DNA of 64,000 nucleotides from Bacillota bacterium (GTDB lineage Bacteria > Bacillota > Clostridia > Christensenellales > UMGS416), in assembly GCA_023410875.1 (NCBI GenBank), contig JAEYPH010000062.1, positions 1-64,000 of the forward strand, in the 5' to 3' direction. Position 1 is the stretch's first letter; every line of letters starts with the position of its first letter. The notes under the pieces were generated by a model. The model searched no databases. It was not told the DNA's origin and worked only from the letters and a program-made list of their open reading frames with translations. The position numbers and the translations under genes are program-made. This document shows positions 50,728-59,760 of the stretch, piece by piece.

Positions 50728-51942
50728 ATGAGGATTTTGGTACAGAAATTCGGTGGAACTTCGGTGCGCACGCCGGAGGCCCGCGCCATGGCGATCGACA
50801 AGGTGATAGCCGCCAAGAAGAGCGGCTATGCGCCTGTCGTCGTCGTGAGCGCCATAGGCCGCTCCGGCGAACCATATGCCACCGATACGCTGCTGCAATT
50901 TGCCTTTGAGGCGGCCGGCGCGGAGATCAACCCCAGAGACAAGGACTTGTTGATGTCCTGCGGAGAGACGATCTCCGCAGTGGTCATGGCCGGCGCTTTT
51001 GAGGCCCGCGGGTACGCCGCCCGCGCCCTGACCGGCTGGCAGGCCGGCATCTTTACAAACGACCGTTTTGGCAACGCATCCTATTATGAAGTGGACACCG
51101 CACGGCTGTACGAGCTGCTCAATACCGGCGTGATACCGGTCGTTACGGGCTTTCAAGGCATTACCCGCAGCGGCGACGTGACCACGCTGGGCCGCGGCGG
51201 CAGCGACACCTCCGCCGCCATCCTGGGCTCAGCGCTCAAGGCCGAAGCCATAGAGATCTACACCGATGTGGACGGCATCATGACCGCCGACCCCAGGCTG
51301 CTGCCCGAGGCGCGGGTGCTGCCGGACATCAGCTACAACGAGATGTTCCAGATGGCCGACCACGGGGCCAAGGTCATCCACCCCAAGGCCGTGGAGATCG
51401 CCATGCGCGGCAACGTGCCGCTGATCGTGCGCAACACGATGAGCGACCATGCCGGCACCCGCATCTCCGCCGAGGCGCCCGAAGGCATGCTGCACGGCGC
51501 CGACGTGCTTTCCTCCATCGCCAGCATCGGCGCGCGAACGCAGGTCAAGGTGGAGCGCGCAACGCCGGAGATCGAGAACCGCTTGCTGCGCGGACTGGCC
51601 GATGCCGACATCAGCATCGACCTGATCAATCTGTTCCCGGATTCCATCGTCTTCACGATAGACGACGACCGCGCCGTGCGTGCCCGGCAGGTGCTGGACG
51701 CCATCGGCTGCACCTATACGCTGCTGACAGGCTGCTGCAAGGTGTCCGCCATAGGCAGCCGCATGCGGGGCGTGCCCGGCGTTATGGCGCGCATCATAAG
51801 CGCGCTGGCCGACGAGGGCGTCACCGTGCTGCAGACGGCGGACTCCCACATGACGATCTCCTGCCTGATCCGCTCAGAGGACGCCCAGCGGGCGGTGCGG
51901 GCTCTGCATGAAGAATTCCGGCTGTCTAAAAGCGGCGGCTGA
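50728..51942 (+). CDS. lysC: aspartokinase
   Basis: 404 aa, the short bacterial type with catalytic domain (VQKFGGTSVRTPEARAMAID, TTLGRGGSDTSAAILGSALK) and two C-terminal ACT domains (VERATPEIENRLLRGLADAD, MRGVPGVMARIISALADEGV). It makes aspartyl phosphate for lysine and diaminopimelate synthesis and so feeds dipicolinate. Position after dpaAB suggests a DapG-like isozyme used during sporulation and wall synthesis. AGGAG precedes the ATG. A weak hairpin (GGGCCG/CGGCTC) follows. Confidence 0.95.
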   Translation: MRILVQKFGGTSVRTPEARAMAIDKVIAAKKSGYAPVVVVSAIGRSGEPYATDTLLQFAFEAAGAEINPRDKDLLMSCGETISAVVMAGAFEARGYAARALTGWQAGIFTNDRFGNASYYEVDTARLYELLNTGVIPVVTGFQGITRSGDVTTLGRGGSDTSAAILGSALKAEAIEIYTDVDGIMTADPRLLPEARVLPDISYNEMFQMADHGAKVIHPKAVEIAMRGNVPLIVRNTMSDHAGTRISAEAPEGMLHGADVLSSIASIGARTQVKVERATPEIENRLLRGLADADISIDLINLFPDSIVFTIDDDRAVRARQVLDAIGCTYTLLTGCCKVSAIGSRMRGVPGVMARIISALADEGVTVLQTADSHMTISCLIRSEDAQRAVRALHEEFRLSKSGG

Positions 51943-52016
51943 GTAAGTAACATATGAAACTAAGGGCCGACGTTACCGGCTCTTGGTTTATCAATAAACA
52001 AAATACTGTTGACTTG

Positions 52017-52123
52017 CCTTCCCCTGGAGGGGAAGGTGGCGCGAAGCGCCGGATGAGGTGTTAAAGCTGGAAATACCACCTCATCAGTCGCCTACGGCGA
52101 CAGCTTCCCCTCCGAGGGGAAGC
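52017..52123 (+). repeat. MITE-like palindromic repeat
   Basis: About 107 bp with ends of some 45 bp in inverted orientation. The left end reads CCTTCCCCTGGAGGGGAAGG then TGGCGCGAAGCGCCGGATGA. The right end mirrors it (CACCTCATCAGTCGCCTACG, GCTTCCCCTCCGAGGGGAAG). Each end is itself a hairpin. I recall the same motif scattered in many gut Clostridia genomes. It separates lysC from its probable second terminator. Confidence 0.8.
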
Positions 52124-52150
52124 CATGAAGGCTACTTTGTCAACACGCTG

Positions 52151-52175
52151 AGAGCCGGCCATCCGGCTCTTTTTT
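52151..52175 (+). terminator. terminator downstream of the palindromic repeat
   Basis: A perfect 8-bp stem AGAGCCGG/CCGGCTCT with loop CCAT and TTTTT. It probably ends the dpaAB-lysC transcript. The remaining bases to 52302 hold no gene. Confidence 0.9.
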
Positions 52176-52302
52176 CTTGGCCAAGATGCCGACGTCCTTT
52201 AGACATTTTTCCACATTTCTTTTACCAAGACAAAATGCGATGTTCCGTATCTGCTATCCGTGGTATCATAGGGTCCGTGGCATTTTGCCCTCAGGAGAAA
52301 TC

Positions 52303-52788
52303 ATGGCCCTGAACATCGTACTCGTGGAGCCGGAGATTCCACAGAACACCGGCAACATCGCCCGCACCTGTGCCGCCACCGGCGCGCGGCTGCACCTGGT
52401 GGAGCCGTTGGGCTTTTCCATAGACGACCGGTATCTCAAGCGAGCAGGGCTGGACTACTGGCCGCTGCTGGACGTGCAGCTGTACCCGGATCTGGAGGCG
52501 CTGTTTGCGCGCAACCCCGGGCGCTATTTCTTCTGCAGCACCAAGGCCAAGCACAGCCACGCGGACATCGCCTATCGGGACGGCGACTATCTGGTGTTCG
52601 GCCGGGAGACGCGGGGCCTGCCCGAGGCGCTGTTGGCTCAGCACTACGAAAACGCGCTGCGCATCCCCATGATCGACGAGGCGCGCTCGCTGAACCTGAG
52701 CAACGCTGTGGCCATCGTCGTGTATGAGGCGCTGCGGCAGCTGGGCTTTCCGGATATGAAGCTGGGGGGGAGCCTGCGGGAATACTGA
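52303..52788 (+). CDS. trmL: tRNA (cytidine/uridine-34 2'-O-)-methyltransferase
   Basis: 161 aa, one SPOUT domain. The start is LNIVLVEPEIPQNTGNIART, and the knot motifs are GDYLVFGRETRGLP and RSLNLSNAVAIVVYEALRQL. It methylates the wobble ribose in tRNA-Leu. AGGAG is close before the ATG. The longer frame from 52177 lacks support. The stop overlaps the AEC permease start by one base. Confidence 0.94.
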   Translation: MALNIVLVEPEIPQNTGNIARTCAATGARLHLVEPLGFSIDDRYLKRAGLDYWPLLDVQLYPDLEALFARNPGRYFFCSTKAKHSHADIAYRDGDYLVFGRETRGLPEALLAQHYENALRIPMIDEARSLNLSNAVAIVVYEALRQLGFPDMKLGGSLREY

Positions 52789-53759
52789 TGAACGATTTGA
52801 CGCAACAGGTATTGATCCTGATCCTGATGATGGCGCTGGGGTTCGGCCTGGCGCTGGGAAAGGTCATCAACGACGATGGGCGGGCACTGCTGACGAAGAT
52901 CGTCATCCACGTGACCGCTCCGCTGCTGGTCATCAAGAGCTTTCAGATGGAATTTGAAACCCATTTGCTCATCAACATGGGCATCATGGCAGCCTTCGGT
53001 TTTCTCTCGATGTTCGCGTTCTATCTGCTGGGCAGGCTGTGGCCGATCAAAGATATGGGCAAGAAGAAGGTGCTGTGGGAAGCTACTGTGTTCAGCAACT
53101 GCGGCTTCATGGGCTATCCGTTGCTCTTCAGCCTCCTGGGTGAAACCGGCGTGGTCTACGGCTCCGTGTATGTCATGGCGTTCACCGTGTATCAATGGAC
53201 CATCGGCGTCAGCATCTATGCCGGCAAAAGCGGCAGCATCAGGGAAGTCCTTAAGCAGCCGGGCCTGATCGCCGTGTTCATCGGCCTTGCGCTGTTTGTG
53301 ACCGGCTGGCAGCTGCCGGGTTTTGTCAACGGCGCCATCAATTATGTGTCTGCGATGAATACGCCGCTGGCCATGATGATCGTGGGCGTGCTGGTGGCCG
53401 AAGGAGATTTCAAGCTGGTGCTGCGGGAGGGGCTGGCCTTCGTGGGGGCGGCGGTGCGCCTGGTGGCGCTGCCGGCGCTGGCTCTGCTAACCTTCTGGGC
53501 GCTGTGGGCGCTGGGTGTGCCCGGCGTGCCGGCCTTGGGCAGCGATACCGTGGCGGCTTGCGTGCTCATCACTGCTATGCCTGTGGCCGCTAACGTGGCC
53601 ATTTTCGCCTCTATGTTCGGCGTGCGGCCACAGTTCGCCGCGCAGACGGTGCTGGTCAGCACGCTGCTCAGCGTGGTCACGGTGCCGCTGTGGATGTTCC
53701 TGCTTCAGATGCTCGTCAAGGCTGTGTCTGCGATTGGAGGCGGTGGCCCGACAGGCTGA
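52788..53759 (+). CDS. AEC-family permease
   Basis: 323 aa with about ten hydrophobic segments in two halves, starting TQQVLILILMMALGFGLALG. The family (auxin efflux carrier-like) moves malate, malonate or other small anions; the substrate here is unknown. It begins on the trmL stop (tgATG). Its last 44 bp overlap the 3' end of the convergent GNAT gene. Confidence 0.9.
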   Translation: MNDLTQQVLILILMMALGFGLALGKVINDDGRALLTKIVIHVTAPLLVIKSFQMEFETHLLINMGIMAAFGFLSMFAFYLLGRLWPIKDMGKKKVLWEATVFSNCGFMGYPLLFSLLGETGVVYGSVYVMAFTVYQWTIGVSIYAGKSGSIREVLKQPGLIAVFIGLALFVTGWQLPGFVNGAINYVSAMNTPLAMMIVGVLVAEGDFKLVLREGLAFVGAAVRLVALPALALLTFWALWALGVPGVPALGSDTVAACVLITAMPVAANVAIFASMFGVRPQFAAQTVLVSTLLSVVTVPLWMFLLQMLVKAVSAIGGGGPTG

Positions 53760-54228
53760 GTACCAGGTGGGGCTCGGCCTTGGCCTGTGCCGAGGGGATG
53801 AAGCGCCCCTGGCGGTTGATGAACAGGCCGTCCAGCACGAAGCTGGCCTTCTGCATGCGCACTGGGCGCTGGCTGTAGATGGCCAGCAGGGCGTTCTCTT
53901 CCAAACCACCGGTGCGCTCCAGTATGCGCCGCTGGGCCTCAGAAGCCAGCGCCTGCGCCACACCGCAGCCTATAAAGGGTTCAAACACGACAAAATCCAA
54001 TACTTCCGGCAGCAGATCCTCGGCCTGCTCGGCGCCGAACCACCCAACGCGGGCGAACCCCGCCGGCTGGCTGGCCACTTCCACGACCAGCAAATCCACC
54101 TCGCCGCTGCGCGCCAGCACGAACCAGCGTTCCAGCGCCGCCGTGCCCAGGTCGCGCCCCTGGCGGCGGAAGGCTTCCGACAGCCCATGGTAATCCGACG
54201 GTAGCATGCTGCGCACGATGATGCCCAT
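53716..54228 (-). CDS. GNAT-like N-acetyltransferase
   Basis: 170 aa. The N-terminal strand-helix SMLPSDYHGLSEAFRRQGRD and the segment DFVVFEPFIGCGVAQALASE fit a GNAT fold, with a less canonical acetyl-CoA loop (IGCGVA). AGGAG precedes the ATG. Its tail (about 14 residues) overlaps the AEC gene on the other strand. The substrate is unknown. Confidence 0.72.
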   Translation of the reverse strand: MGIIVRSMLPSDYHGLSEAFRRQGRDLGTAALERWFVLARSGEVDLLVVEVASQPAGFARVGWFGAEQAEDLLPEVLDFVVFEPFIGCGVAQALASEAQRRILERTGGLEENALLAIYSQRPVRMQKASFVLDGLFINRQGRFIPSAQAKAEPHLVLSLSGHRLQSQTQP

Positions 54229-54350
54229 GGCGTTCTCCTGTACCGATTATAAGCCCATTCTATGCGACAGTGAACAAAGGGGCAACCGGGGAAAGCTGCC
54301 GTTCCTTGACGAGTTTTGTTGGTTATGGGCCGGTGGGATTGTTCGCTATG

Positions 54351-54881
54351 CTAACTAAATTTATTAACTATATCAACTGTAGGATATCCTAACACTCTTG
54401 CTGCATTATAGGCAATTAAATAGAAGTTGCTGTTATAAAGACTATGTAGAATTTTATTGATATCTTCATCGTTAAAATCAGGAAGTAGATAGATAACATC
54501 AATAAGTTGATATTCAGTCTTAGGTAGTTGTTTTGTCAACAGTAAGGTTGTTTTTTTTGCCTCCTCTAGCATTTTCTCGTCCTTATTAATAGAAAAAACA
54601 GCATGCGCTATTGCAATCCTGATAAAGCCATTGCTTCCCGGTAATAGATTATATAAATATGGCAATGACGAGAAAGACCTGATATGACCTAATCCTCTGA
54701 TAGGCCATGAATCGTCTAAACTCAACGCATCTATTAACTCACTTTCTGCGATTTTCAAATCATCGGCTGAGAGCTCATCTAAAAGATTAAGTGGAACACC
54801 ATCTTTTCTCTGTGCCCAGGTTTTGGCATTTAAAAATTCAGAACGGAAAATATTTAGGCTTTCTGATGGCTGAGAGTCCAT
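54351..54881 (-). CDS. HEAT-repeat-like hypothetical protein
   Basis: 176 aa, almost all helical. The units LIDALSLDDSWPIRGLGHIR, SLPYLYNLLPGSNGFIRIAI and ILHSLYNSNFYLIAYNAARV look like HEAT-type repeats. No catalytic motif or signal. Strikingly AT-rich for this window, which suggests recent transfer. Such small HEAT proteins often serve as immunity or scaffold proteins, but there is no toxin gene beside it. AAAGG lies about 11 nt before the ATG. Confidence 0.65.
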   Translation of the reverse strand: MDSQPSESLNIFRSEFLNAKTWAQRKDGVPLNLLDELSADDLKIAESELIDALSLDDSWPIRGLGHIRSFSSLPYLYNLLPGSNGFIRIAIAHAVFSINKDEKMLEEAKKTTLLLTKQLPKTEYQLIDVIYLLPDFNDEDINKILHSLYNSNFYLIAYNAARVLGYPTVDIVNKFS

Positions 54882-54980
54882 ATCGACATTACCTTTCTTA
54901 GCAAAAAAATCCTCAGTCCAATATTAATAATCTTGAATAGATTTATCATCTTCCACCTCATAAGAGCATACGCACTTCAG

Positions 54981-55778
54981 CTATTTTTTCTGCGCCATAA
55001 ACATGCCGTACTCTCTGGGGAAATAAATGATTCCATGCTCATCCTTACATGAGTCGAAAAAATCCTGCAAACAGCCGACTCGTGACCTGTCAAAACCAGC
55101 CATTGCAGTTGAGGACAGTGCATACTCTACCAAGTCCGCCGAATCCGTTACCTCCAGAAAATCGGCATACAGATACAGTACGACATCCTCAAAATTCTTT
55201 CTTAGCGGTTCTCGGGCAGTCTGCATCGTGAGGGGATAGTCGCTTTCTTTATAGACATCCAGGGATGGGTCAAACTCCTGCAGTTTCTCCCGCAGGAATC
55301 GGATTGCGCCATTTTTACCGAAGGTAAATGCATAAAAGATGCCTTGCGGCTTAAGCACGCGGTAAACCTCAGCAATTGCTTTCTGGATGTCTGGAACATG
55401 CTGCAACACAAGGATGGCAATGATCACATCGTAAGAATTGTCCGCCGCGTCTATGCTTTGGATATCCAGTTCACGGGCAGTAACATTCGCAATATGACCA
55501 AACTTGCCTCGAACAATGTCAACCATCGCCGGTGAAAAGTCCGTCAGCTCCAGGGTTGCGCCCTCCGGCAGGGTCTCGATTCGCCCTTCCCACAGAGAGC
55601 CAGTTCCGCAACCTACCTCCAGAATGCGGCAGCCCTCAAAGAAATGATAATTCTCGAATGCCCAGTGCGCCCACTTCTTGTTCGTGTCATATTTCTGATG
55701 CAAGTTCCTGCGTGTGGCAAGATTGTCCTGTGTTTTGTATTGCTCCTGAACTGTACTGGGATTACTGATCTCCGGCAT
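54981..55778 (-). CDS. class I SAM-dependent methyltransferase
   Basis: 265 aa from the ATG with GGGAGG about 10 nt upstream. Motif I is RILEVGCGTGSLWEGR, then TLELTDFSPAMVDIVRGKF and VIIAILVLQHVPDIQKA. The C-terminal cap is aromatic-rich (VVLYLYADFLEVTDSADLVE). The substrate is unknown. It shares the lower GC content of the HEAT-like gene that follows 99 bp later on the same strand. Confidence 0.88.
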   Translation of the reverse strand: MPEISNPSTVQEQYKTQDNLATRRNLHQKYDTNKKWAHWAFENYHFFEGCRILEVGCGTGSLWEGRIETLPEGATLELTDFSPAMVDIVRGKFGHIANVTARELDIQSIDAADNSYDVIIAILVLQHVPDIQKAIAEVYRVLKPQGIFYAFTFGKNGAIRFLREKLQEFDPSLDVYKESDYPLTMQTAREPLRKNFEDVVLYLYADFLEVTDSADLVEYALSSTAMAGFDRSRVGCLQDFFDSCKDEHGIIYFPREYGMFMAQKK

Positions 55779-55904
55779 ATACCAAAATCCTCCCATAGTA
55801 TAAATCCGCAGTCAAAACTCACCCGTTTATTAGTCGATATTAATTATAGCATAAAAGATTGTGATTTTTTGGGTCGCGTGAATATTGCCTGCATCTTTCA
55901 ATAC

Positions 55905-56031
55905 GGCGAAGCGGTGCCATTGAGAGGCCGTATGCAATACGGCCCTACGAAATTGCGTAAGAAACTGGCAAGCGTTGCCACAAACAAAAAAACCGCTTCA
56001 CCCACCTACTAAACTTCGGCGGCAAAGCGGC
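55905..56031 (-). terminator. hairpin region and terminator of the ABC exporter operon
   Basis: On the minus strand GCCGCTTTGCC (56031) pairs with GGTGAAGCGGT (56002), followed by a run of seven Ts, a likely terminator. The same arm can also pair with GGCGAAGCGGT at 55905. Between them is a perfect GGCCGTAT/ATACGGCC hairpin at 55926-55944. No gene is seen between 55779 and 56052. Confidence 0.65.
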
Positions 56032-56052
56032 TGACAAAAGAGGTTGGCGAAT

Positions 56053-57858
56053 TTAAACTGCTTTCATAAAGCGGTACTGCGCCTCGCAGAGCTCGTAATA
56101 AGCGCCCTTCTGTTCCATGAGTTCCTCGTGGCGGCCGGCTTCTATGATCTTGCCCTGATCCACAACCATGATGCAGTCGGCCTTGCGGATCGTGGAAAGC
56201 CGGTGGGCGATGACGAAGGACGTGCGGCCCTTGAGCACGCGCTCCAGCGCCTTCTGTATCAGCACCTCGGTGCGGGTGTCGATGGAGGCGGTGGCCTCAT
56301 CGAGGATCAGGATGCGCGGATCGGCCAGCAGCGCCCGGGCGAAGGAGATCAGCTGCTTCTGCCCGGTGGACAGGCGGCTGCCGCGTTCGCGCACTTCGGT
56401 CTGGTAGCCGTTCTCCATCTGCATGATGAACTCGTGGGCGTGCACGGCGCGGGCGGCCTCTATGACTTCCTCGTCGGTAGCGTCCAGCCGGCCGTAGCGC
56501 AGGTTGTCCATGATCGTGCCGGAGAAGATGAAGCTATCCTGCAGCATGATGCCCATCTGGGAGCGCAGCGAGTGCAGCTCCACGTCGCGGATGTCGTGGC
56601 CGTCGATAAGCACGCGGCCCTTATTCACATCATAGAAGCGGCTTATGAGGCTGACAACCGTGGACTTGCCCGCACCGGTGGGGCCTACCAGCGCCACGGT
56701 CATGCCCGGCTTCACTTCAAAACTCACGTCGTCCAGCACAATCTGCCCGTCCTCATAGTCATAGCCGAAGGTCACATGATCGAAGGACACATGGCCGGTG
56801 ATGGGGGGCAGGGGCTGCGCGCCTTCCTTGCTATGTATGATAGCCGGCGTATCCATGATCTCGTAGATGCGCTCCAGCGAGGCCATGGCCGAGAGAATTT
56901 CGTAATAGATGTTGGAGATCTGGTTTAGCGGGTCCCAGAAGCGGCCCAGGTACCACGTCATCGCGAACAGCGTGCCCATGGAGATCGGGTCCACCGGCGC
57001 GTTGATCCAGCGCACGCCGAAATAGTAGATCAGGCATGTGCCCACGGAGCTTACGAGCTCGAAGGCGGGGAAGAAGGCCGCGCCCAGCTTGATCGCCTTC
57101 ATCCACGTGCGGCGGATTTCACTGTTGGCGCCGCGGAAGATCCTGGAATTTTCCTCTTCCCGGGTGAAGGCCTGTGTCACGCGCATGCCGGCCAGGCTCT
57201 CGTGCAAATAGGCGTTCATCGTGCTGGACTTCCAGCGCACCTCGCGCCACGCCGAGCGGATGTGGGGCTTGAGCACGAACACGATGATCAGCAGCAGCGG
57301 CACCACCGCGAAGGCCACCAGCGCCAGCCGCCAGTTGATGACCAGCATGATGGTGGCGATGGCAACCAGCGACAGTGCGTTGGTCAGCATGTTGACGATG
57401 CCCTGGGAAAACAGGCCCAGCAGCGAATCCACGTCGTTGATGACGCGCAGCATGATCTTGCCAGCCGGGCGGGAATCGAAGAAATCAAAGCCCAGCGTCT
57501 GGATGTGGGTGAAAAGCTCCTCGCGCAGCGTGGCCAGCGCCCGGCGGCCGGTCACGTTCATCAGCCGCACCTTGGTGCGCAGCATCACGGAGCCCAGCGC
57601 CGCCGCGCCAAGGATGGCCGCCACGATCCACGGCAGCAGAGAATAATCGCCGCCTGTGATGCTGCGGTCCAGCGCCAGGCTAATCATGTAGGGCGACACC
57701 AGGCCGCACAGCATGTTGATGACCATCGCGACGATGCTCAAGGCCACCAAGCCCCTGTAAGGCTTCAGGTAGCTCAGCACCCGCAGGAAATAGTGGGTAT
57801 TGAAGGAGCTTACAAACTTCTCATCGTCCAGCAGCAGCGCCCGTCTCGCTCTAGGCAT
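56053..57858 (-). CDS. heterodimeric ABC exporter, subunit with canonical ATPase site
   Basis: 601 aa: six membrane helices (about residues 25-320) then an ATPase domain with Walker A GPTGAGKST, signature RLSTGQKQ and Walker B RILILDEATASID carrying the catalytic Glu. The signature has Thr in place of Gly. Together with the partner, which has LSGGQ but Asp instead of the catalytic Glu, it fits the TM287/288 or BmrCD plan with one normal and one degenerate ATP site. The start codon overlaps the partner's stop by 8 bp. The longer frame beginning at 58011 is unsupported. Confidence 0.93.
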   Translation of the reverse strand: MPRARRALLLDDEKFVSSFNTHYFLRVLSYLKPYRGLVALSIVAMVINMLCGLVSPYMISLALDRSITGGDYSLLPWIVAAILGAAALGSVMLRTKVRLMNVTGRRALATLREELFTHIQTLGFDFFDSRPAGKIMLRVINDVDSLLGLFSQGIVNMLTNALSLVAIATIMLVINWRLALVAFAVVPLLLIIVFVLKPHIRSAWREVRWKSSTMNAYLHESLAGMRVTQAFTREEENSRIFRGANSEIRRTWMKAIKLGAAFFPAFELVSSVGTCLIYYFGVRWINAPVDPISMGTLFAMTWYLGRFWDPLNQISNIYYEILSAMASLERIYEIMDTPAIIHSKEGAQPLPPITGHVSFDHVTFGYDYEDGQIVLDDVSFEVKPGMTVALVGPTGAGKSTVVSLISRFYDVNKGRVLIDGHDIRDVELHSLRSQMGIMLQDSFIFSGTIMDNLRYGRLDATDEEVIEAARAVHAHEFIMQMENGYQTEVRERGSRLSTGQKQLISFARALLADPRILILDEATASIDTRTEVLIQKALERVLKGRTSFVIAHRLSTIRKADCIMVVDQGKIIEAGRHEELMEQKGAYYELCEAQYRFMKAV

Positions 57859-59611
57859 CCAGAGCCATCCCCCTTTCGCCCAGCGCTTCTTCGAAGTCGC
57901 GGTATTGGTCCATGTAGATGCCCCAGTACAGGCCCCGCTTTTGCAGCAGGTCGCTGTGGGCGCCGCGCTCGGCGATGGCGCCGTTCTCCAGCACCAATAT
58001 CTCGTCGGCATCCTTCACGGCGGAGATGCGGTGGGATATGAGCAGCGTGGTGCGCTGCGCGGCGCGCTTGGCCAGCGCCTGTTGTATTGCGTATTCGGTC
58101 TCCATGTCCACGGCGCTGGTCGCGTCGTCGAACACCAGGATGCTCGGGTTGTAGCACAACGCCCGGGCGATGGCGGCGCGCTGCTTCTGCCCTCCGGACA
58201 GGCCCATGCCGCGTTCGCCCACGATGGTGTTGTAGCCGTCTTCCAGCTTGGAGACGTATTCGCTGGCGCAGGCGGCCTCGCAGGCGGCGTCCAGCTCCTC
58301 GGGCGTGGCGTCGGGGTTGCCGAAGGCAATGTTGTTCTCCAGCGTCTCGCTGAACAGGAAGGTCTCCTGCATCACATAGCCGATGCGGCGGCGCAGTTCC
58401 TTGAGCTTGTATTGCTTGACGTCGATGCCGTCCACGAGCACGGCGCCTTCGCCGCAATCATAGAAGCGGCCCAGCAGGTTCACGATGGTCGTCTTGCCGG
58501 AGCCCGTGGCGCCCATGATGGCCAGCGTCTGGCCGGGCTTTACCTTGAAGTTGATGTGGCGCAGCACAGGCTCGTCCTCATAACGGAACGTCACATCGCG
58601 GAACTCCACGAGGCCGGTGAAGGTCTCGGGCGCGCGGGCGTCTTCGGGTTCGCGAATCTCGGAGCCGAAGTCCAGATAATAGAACAGGCGGTCGCCGGAG
58701 CTGATGGCCTGGGTGACCATATTGACGGTGTTGGCCAGGTTGCGCAGCGGCATCATGATCATCCAGATGTAGCCGATGGCGGCGATGAGCATGCCCGGCG
58801 TCACGATGCCCTGAGCAGCCAGGTGCCCAGCCATCATCAGCACCAGCACGCTGGGCAGCGCGCCCACGAAATCCAGCGCCGAGTTGAAGTTGGCGTTGGT
58901 GCGGGTGATGTTGATGCCGATGTCCAGGTGCTTGCTGTTCTGCTCGTTGAATGCTTCGACCTCGTGGTCCTCGCGGGCGTAGGCCTTCACGACGCGCACA
59001 CCGGAGATGTTCTCCTGGGCGCGGGTGTTGAGCACGGCGTTCTGCTCGCGAATCTCCCGCTGCTGGGGCCGGGCGGTGCGGTCGAACTTCCACGCCAGAA
59101 AGGCTGTCACCGGCATCACGGCCGTGACGACCAGCGCAAGGCGCCAGTCCAGCGTAAACATCGCGATCAGCGAACCCACCAGGAAGATGCCGTGCTCGGC
59201 GATGACGGGCAGGCCGCCGGCCAGCAGCATGCGCACGGCATCCATGTCGCCGGTCATGCGGCTCATGATCTCGCCGATGCGGTGGTTGTCGTAGAAGCGG
59301 TAGGGCAGTTCGTGCAGATGGTCGTAGAGGCTCTGCCGGAAATCGAAGATGATGTTCTGGGAGATGCGCTCAAAGGTGACGCCGCGCACAAAGGCCCCCA
59401 GCGCGCGGGACATGGACAGCCCGATCAGCAGGCCCAGCACGCCGATCAGATACTCGGTGTGACCGCCCTTGATGACCTCGTCCACAAGGAATTTTGACAC
59501 ATAGGGGCCGGCGATGAACGTGGCGACGAACACGAGGGTAAGCGACATTGCGAAGATGAACTTGCCACGATAGGGCTTGATTAACCTAAGGATGCGCTTG
59601 AAACTATCCAA
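57851..59611 (-). CDS. heterodimeric ABC exporter, subunit with degenerate Walker B
   Basis: About 586 aa from a TTG with GGAGAGAG upstream; an ATG at 59647 is possible. Six membrane helices precede an ATPase domain with Walker A GATGSGKTT, canonical LSGGQKQR and Walker B SILVFDDATSAVD, where Asp replaces the catalytic Glu. It belongs to the YheI/TM287-like partner class of multidrug or peptide exporters. It is first in a two-gene operon. Confidence 0.92.
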   Translation of the reverse strand: MDSFKRILRLIKPYRGKFIFAMSLTLVFVATFIAGPYVSKFLVDEVIKGGHTEYLIGVLGLLIGLSMSRALGAFVRGVTFERISQNIIFDFRQSLYDHLHELPYRFYDNHRIGEIMSRMTGDMDAVRMLLAGGLPVIAEHGIFLVGSLIAMFTLDWRLALVVTAVMPVTAFLAWKFDRTARPQQREIREQNAVLNTRAQENISGVRVVKAYAREDHEVEAFNEQNSKHLDIGINITRTNANFNSALDFVGALPSVLVLMMAGHLAAQGIVTPGMLIAAIGYIWMIMMPLRNLANTVNMVTQAISSGDRLFYYLDFGSEIREPEDARAPETFTGLVEFRDVTFRYEDEPVLRHINFKVKPGQTLAIMGATGSGKTTIVNLLGRFYDCGEGAVLVDGIDVKQYKLKELRRRIGYVMQETFLFSETLENNIAFGNPDATPEELDAACEAACASEYVSKLEDGYNTIVGERGMGLSGGQKQRAAIARALCYNPSILVFDDATSAVDMETEYAIQQALAKRAAQRTTLLISHRISAVKDADEILVLENGAIAERGAHSDLLQKRGLYWGIYMDQYRDFEEALGERGMALDA

Positions 59612-59760
59612 TGCAACTCTCTCCGGCAGGGAAGTCCGGAATAGCATTCCCCGCTCTGCGAAAACTAGTTTGGCGCTGCGGCAAAAAAGAGTGAAACCGC
59701 GTCTATTTTACTCATGTCGCCACCGTAATGCAACAAAAACCGCCCGAATTGTGGATTTGA

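Noticed and set aside
57800..59497. 565-codon plus-strand frame opposite the ABC exporter
   Set aside because: Antisense shadow; composition typical of reversed GC-rich coding DNA.
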